Source: Nocardia donostiensis (GTDB lineage: Bacteria > Actinomycetota > Actinomycetes > Mycobacteriales > Mycobacteriaceae). From it: 64,000 nucleotides of DNA. Each line of letters starts with the position of its first letter. Within the stretch, counting starts at the first letter, position 1. Shown in pieces: positions 62,156-64,000 of this stretch. The position numbers and the translations under genes were made by a program. The stretch spans positions 124,001 to 188,000 of the forward strand of contig NZ_MUKP01000004.1 in the NCBI RefSeq assembly GCF_002081715.1, written 5' to 3'. The notes under the pieces are model-generated. The model searched no databases and was not told where the DNA came from. It saw only the letters and a list, made by a program, of their open reading frames with translations.

Positions 62156-63064
62156 ATGGCACAACCCAACCCCTGGCAAAAGCAGGCATCTCGTACCCGT
62201 CACAGTGAAACCGCCGACCGCCCAACGGTTTCCAGGGACGATCGAGCCAACGAGACCCGAGCCGGCTGGGGATACATCTGCGCCGCCATCGCGAGCATGC
62301 TCACCTTCGCCCTGCTGTTCCAGCCGTGGCTTTCGGCCTGGGGCCCCAAGGGCGAGGCCACCGCCGACGCCTTCGGCCGGATCACCGGCTACACGTCCGA
62401 CCCGCAGGGCTGGACCATGGCCACCGCACGCAAGGTCGGTATCACCGGATTCTGGGCGCTGCTCGCCGCCGCTGCCATCATCACCACCGTGTTCGCGGTC
62501 GCGGCCTACCTGCGCACCCGGAACGAAGCGCTCGCCCATCTGGCGACCGCCGCCAGCATCGCGGTCGCGTTGTTCGTGCTCGCCACCGTGCTGTACCTCA
62601 ACAGCAAAGCCCCCGAACTCCGGGTCGCCAGCCAATCCCACGACGGGTTGCAGACCCTGCTGGACCTGGCCAGCGGCGCACGCGAAACGAGCAACTCCGG
62701 TAAGCACCCGGTCGCCTCTGCCGGCCTGGAGCCCGCGGCGCTGCTCGCCGCCGTACTCGCGGTCGGCGCGGCGGTAGCCGCGGTCGCACAATGGCTCGGT
62801 GGCACCTCGGCCACACCGGGCGCGACGAGCACCGAACAGCCCGAGCCGTCCACCGCGGAACCGGCCGATACCGCCACCGAGACTGTCGCAGTCCGCGCAA
62901 CCTCCCGGACCGTCGACCCGGAAGAAAGCGCCTCCCTGTGGCACGAACTGATGTTCGCCGACCTCGTCGCCCACGCGAACCGGGCACACCCGGCGCTCGA
63001 ACAGAGCGACAGCGAAGGCGCCGACCGTCCCAGGGGATTACGTAAGCCGGTACTGACCAGCTGA
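62156..63064 (+). CDS. Four-helix-type membrane protein, paralogue 1
   Basis: A 302-residue protein with a charged N-terminus, a GWGYICAAIASMLTFALLFQPWLSAWGPKGEATADAFGRITGYT region, further hydrophobic segments around residues 100-150 and 190-215, and a long Thr/Glu-rich C-terminal tail. It is clearly related to the next gene, which shares MAQP/MVQP-PW at the start, GWGYVCAAI, LFQPWL and FGRI. No catalytic motif. A Nocardia-type family of unknown function. Confidence 0.75.
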   Translation: MAQPNPWQKQASRTRHSETADRPTVSRDDRANETRAGWGYICAAIASMLTFALLFQPWLSAWGPKGEATADAFGRITGYTSDPQGWTMATARKVGITGFWALLAAAAIITTVFAVAAYLRTRNEALAHLATAASIAVALFVLATVLYLNSKAPELRVASQSHDGLQTLLDLASGARETSNSGKHPVASAGLEPAALLAAVLAVGAAVAAVAQWLGGTSATPGATSTEQPEPSTAEPADTATETVAVRATSRTVDPEESASLWHELMFADLVAHANRAHPALEQSDSEGADRPRGLRKPVLTS

Positions 63065-63129
63065 ACCCGGCCCCACAAAGGCAACAGCCAGCGAATTCCC
63101 AGTGGTGGCTACAGCTTTAAACTGGGGAA

Positions 63130-63969
63130 ATGGTACAGCCGACCCCCTGGCGACTGAACGCATCCGGGGCGGCGGGCACAGAAACGCCCGCCGCCCCGGA
63201 GCCGCGCAGCACGCAGCGTGTCGCCGAGATCCGCGCCCGGCTCGCCCCACTGCGGGGCCGCTGGGGCTACGTCTGTGCCGCGATCGGCGGCTTCTTCACC
63301 CTGATCCTCATGTTCCAGCCGTGGCTGATGGCGACCGGCCCCAACGGTAAGGCCTCGGCCACCCCGTTCGGCCGCATCGACGCCGCCACCCAGTACATGG
63401 ACGTCTGGTCATCGGCCGGGCCGTCGAAAACAGCAAAGATCAACGGCGTCCTGGGCATCCTCGCTGCCGCCGCGATCATCGTCACCATTTCCGCCGTCGT
63501 GATCTATCTGCGCACCCGCTCCGAGGCGATGGCCAAAGCGGCAACCATCGGCTCGGTGGCCGTCGCGATCCTGGTCGTCGTCACCCTGCTCTACATGAAC
63601 AGCAAGGGCGCCGAACTCAAGAACATGACCGTGCGGAAATGGGATATCGGTGGCCAGGTCGGTTCATTGATGGGCTGGGCGTTCGGCAACAGCGACCTGA
63701 TGCTCCCCGGCATCAGGGAAACCCAGTACGTCGCGTCCGCCACCCTCACCCCTCCGGCCATGATCGCCATCGCGGCATCCCTGGCCTCGGCCGTCGCCGC
63801 CGTCGCGCAGTGGATACAGAGCCAGGGAACCCGGTTGGTGCTCCGACTGTCCTGGCCGGTGGTGATCCTGCGACCGAAGAATCAGGAGGAGCAGAAGGAC
63901 CAGAAGGACCAGAAGCCTGGGCAACAATCGACGCCGGACGATTCCCCTGGACCCGAGACCTCCTCCTGA
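63130..63969 (+). CDS. Four-helix-type membrane protein, paralogue 2
   Basis: A 279-residue relative of the previous protein, with the same RWGYVCAAIGGFFTLILMFQPWLMATGPNGKASATPFGRID block, similar helices (GILAAAAIIVTISAVVIYLRTRSEA), and a distinct C-terminus rich in Glu, Lys and Gln. The tandem arrangement, about 65 bases apart, and shared upstream ACTGG(G/A)G motif suggest a local duplication. Function unknown. Confidence 0.75.
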   Translation: MVQPTPWRLNASGAAGTETPAAPEPRSTQRVAEIRARLAPLRGRWGYVCAAIGGFFTLILMFQPWLMATGPNGKASATPFGRIDAATQYMDVWSSAGPSKTAKINGVLGILAAAAIIVTISAVVIYLRTRSEAMAKAATIGSVAVAILVVVTLLYMNSKGAELKNMTVRKWDIGGQVGSLMGWAFGNSDLMLPGIRETQYVASATLTPPAMIAIAASLASAVAAVAQWIQSQGTRLVLRLSWPVVILRPKNQEEQKDQKDQKPGQQSTPDDSPGPETSS

Positions 63970-64000
63970 GCCCGATCGAGAGATCCCCCGTATACCTTCC

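Noticed and set aside
1..64000. CRISPR array, rRNA genes, prophage or replication origin
   Set aside because: No regularly spaced repeats, rRNA signatures, phage structural genes or DnaA-box clusters were noticed on reading.

Overview
The window is high-GC DNA that reads as an actinomycete chromosome, most likely Nocardia or a close relative. The support is dense GC-biased coding, GTG and TTG starts, DUF5997 next to LysR, an Orn/Lys/Arg decarboxylase-like protein resembling mycobacterial Rv2531c, many TetR regulators, and an ECF sigma factor paired with a YciI protein. No plasmid or phage replication genes and no CRISPR array were seen. The genus call is inference.

Region 1 (1-2384): a UspA-type universal stress protein cut by the window edge, a 2-hydroxyacid dehydrogenase, and a long leader without a gene. 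Region 2 (2385-14077) is the most unusual part. It is a tightly packed eight-gene run on the + strand with 12-13 base gaps, a 1-base gap and ATGA-type overlaps. It encodes a Trypco1 protein, a trypsin-VMAP fusion, a MoxR-type AAA+ ATPase, a SAV_2336/vWA-like protein with TPR-like repeats, a ClC chloride channel, a short FxsA-like RiPP precursor, an HExxH peptide-modification enzyme and an FxsT-like TIR/STAND/TPR protein. I read it as one NTP-dependent conflict or signalling system in which a MoxR-vWA-VMAP module and an Fxs-type RiPP module are merged with a chloride channel. The channel reading frame has no stop before the peptide, so the precursor is nested in frame at its 3' end.

Region 3 (14.2-23.4 kb): DUF5997/LysR, a PLP synthase-MFS exporter couple, then a probable copper-responsive block with a His-rich LpqS-like protein, a perfect CsoR-type operator, a His-rich protein, an MFS transporter with a Cys-rich overlapping ORF, and DUF302. 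A TetR regulator with a duplicated N-terminal helix pair follows. Region 4 (23.7-30.9 kb) begins with tRNA-Pro(GGG) and its terminator and holds several gene stubs (FAH hydrolase, LLM oxidoreductase, XRE antitoxin, truncated SDR) among intact TetR, LysR, SDR and lipoprotein genes. It looks like an eroded accessory segment.

Region 5 (30.9-43.2 kb): an Orn/Lys/Arg decarboxylase-like gene, then a minus-strand catabolic operon (MHS transporter, GntR, nitrilase-fold amidase, DUF2848, HpaB-type flavin monooxygenase, cupin, flavin reductase), a glutaminase-less asparagine-synthase-type protein, NUDIX, YggT, FMN reductase and DUF1059. Region 6 (43.4-50.4 kb): a CYP157-like P450 without the ExxR arginine, glutamate decarboxylase, a TetR/carotenoid oxygenase pair with three identical-type palindromes, DoxX, and a frameshifted IS605-type tnpB. 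Region 7 (50.7-64 kb): mostly ordinary metabolism plus an ATP-grasp/CocE hydrolase pair and two tandem paralogous membrane proteins at the right edge.
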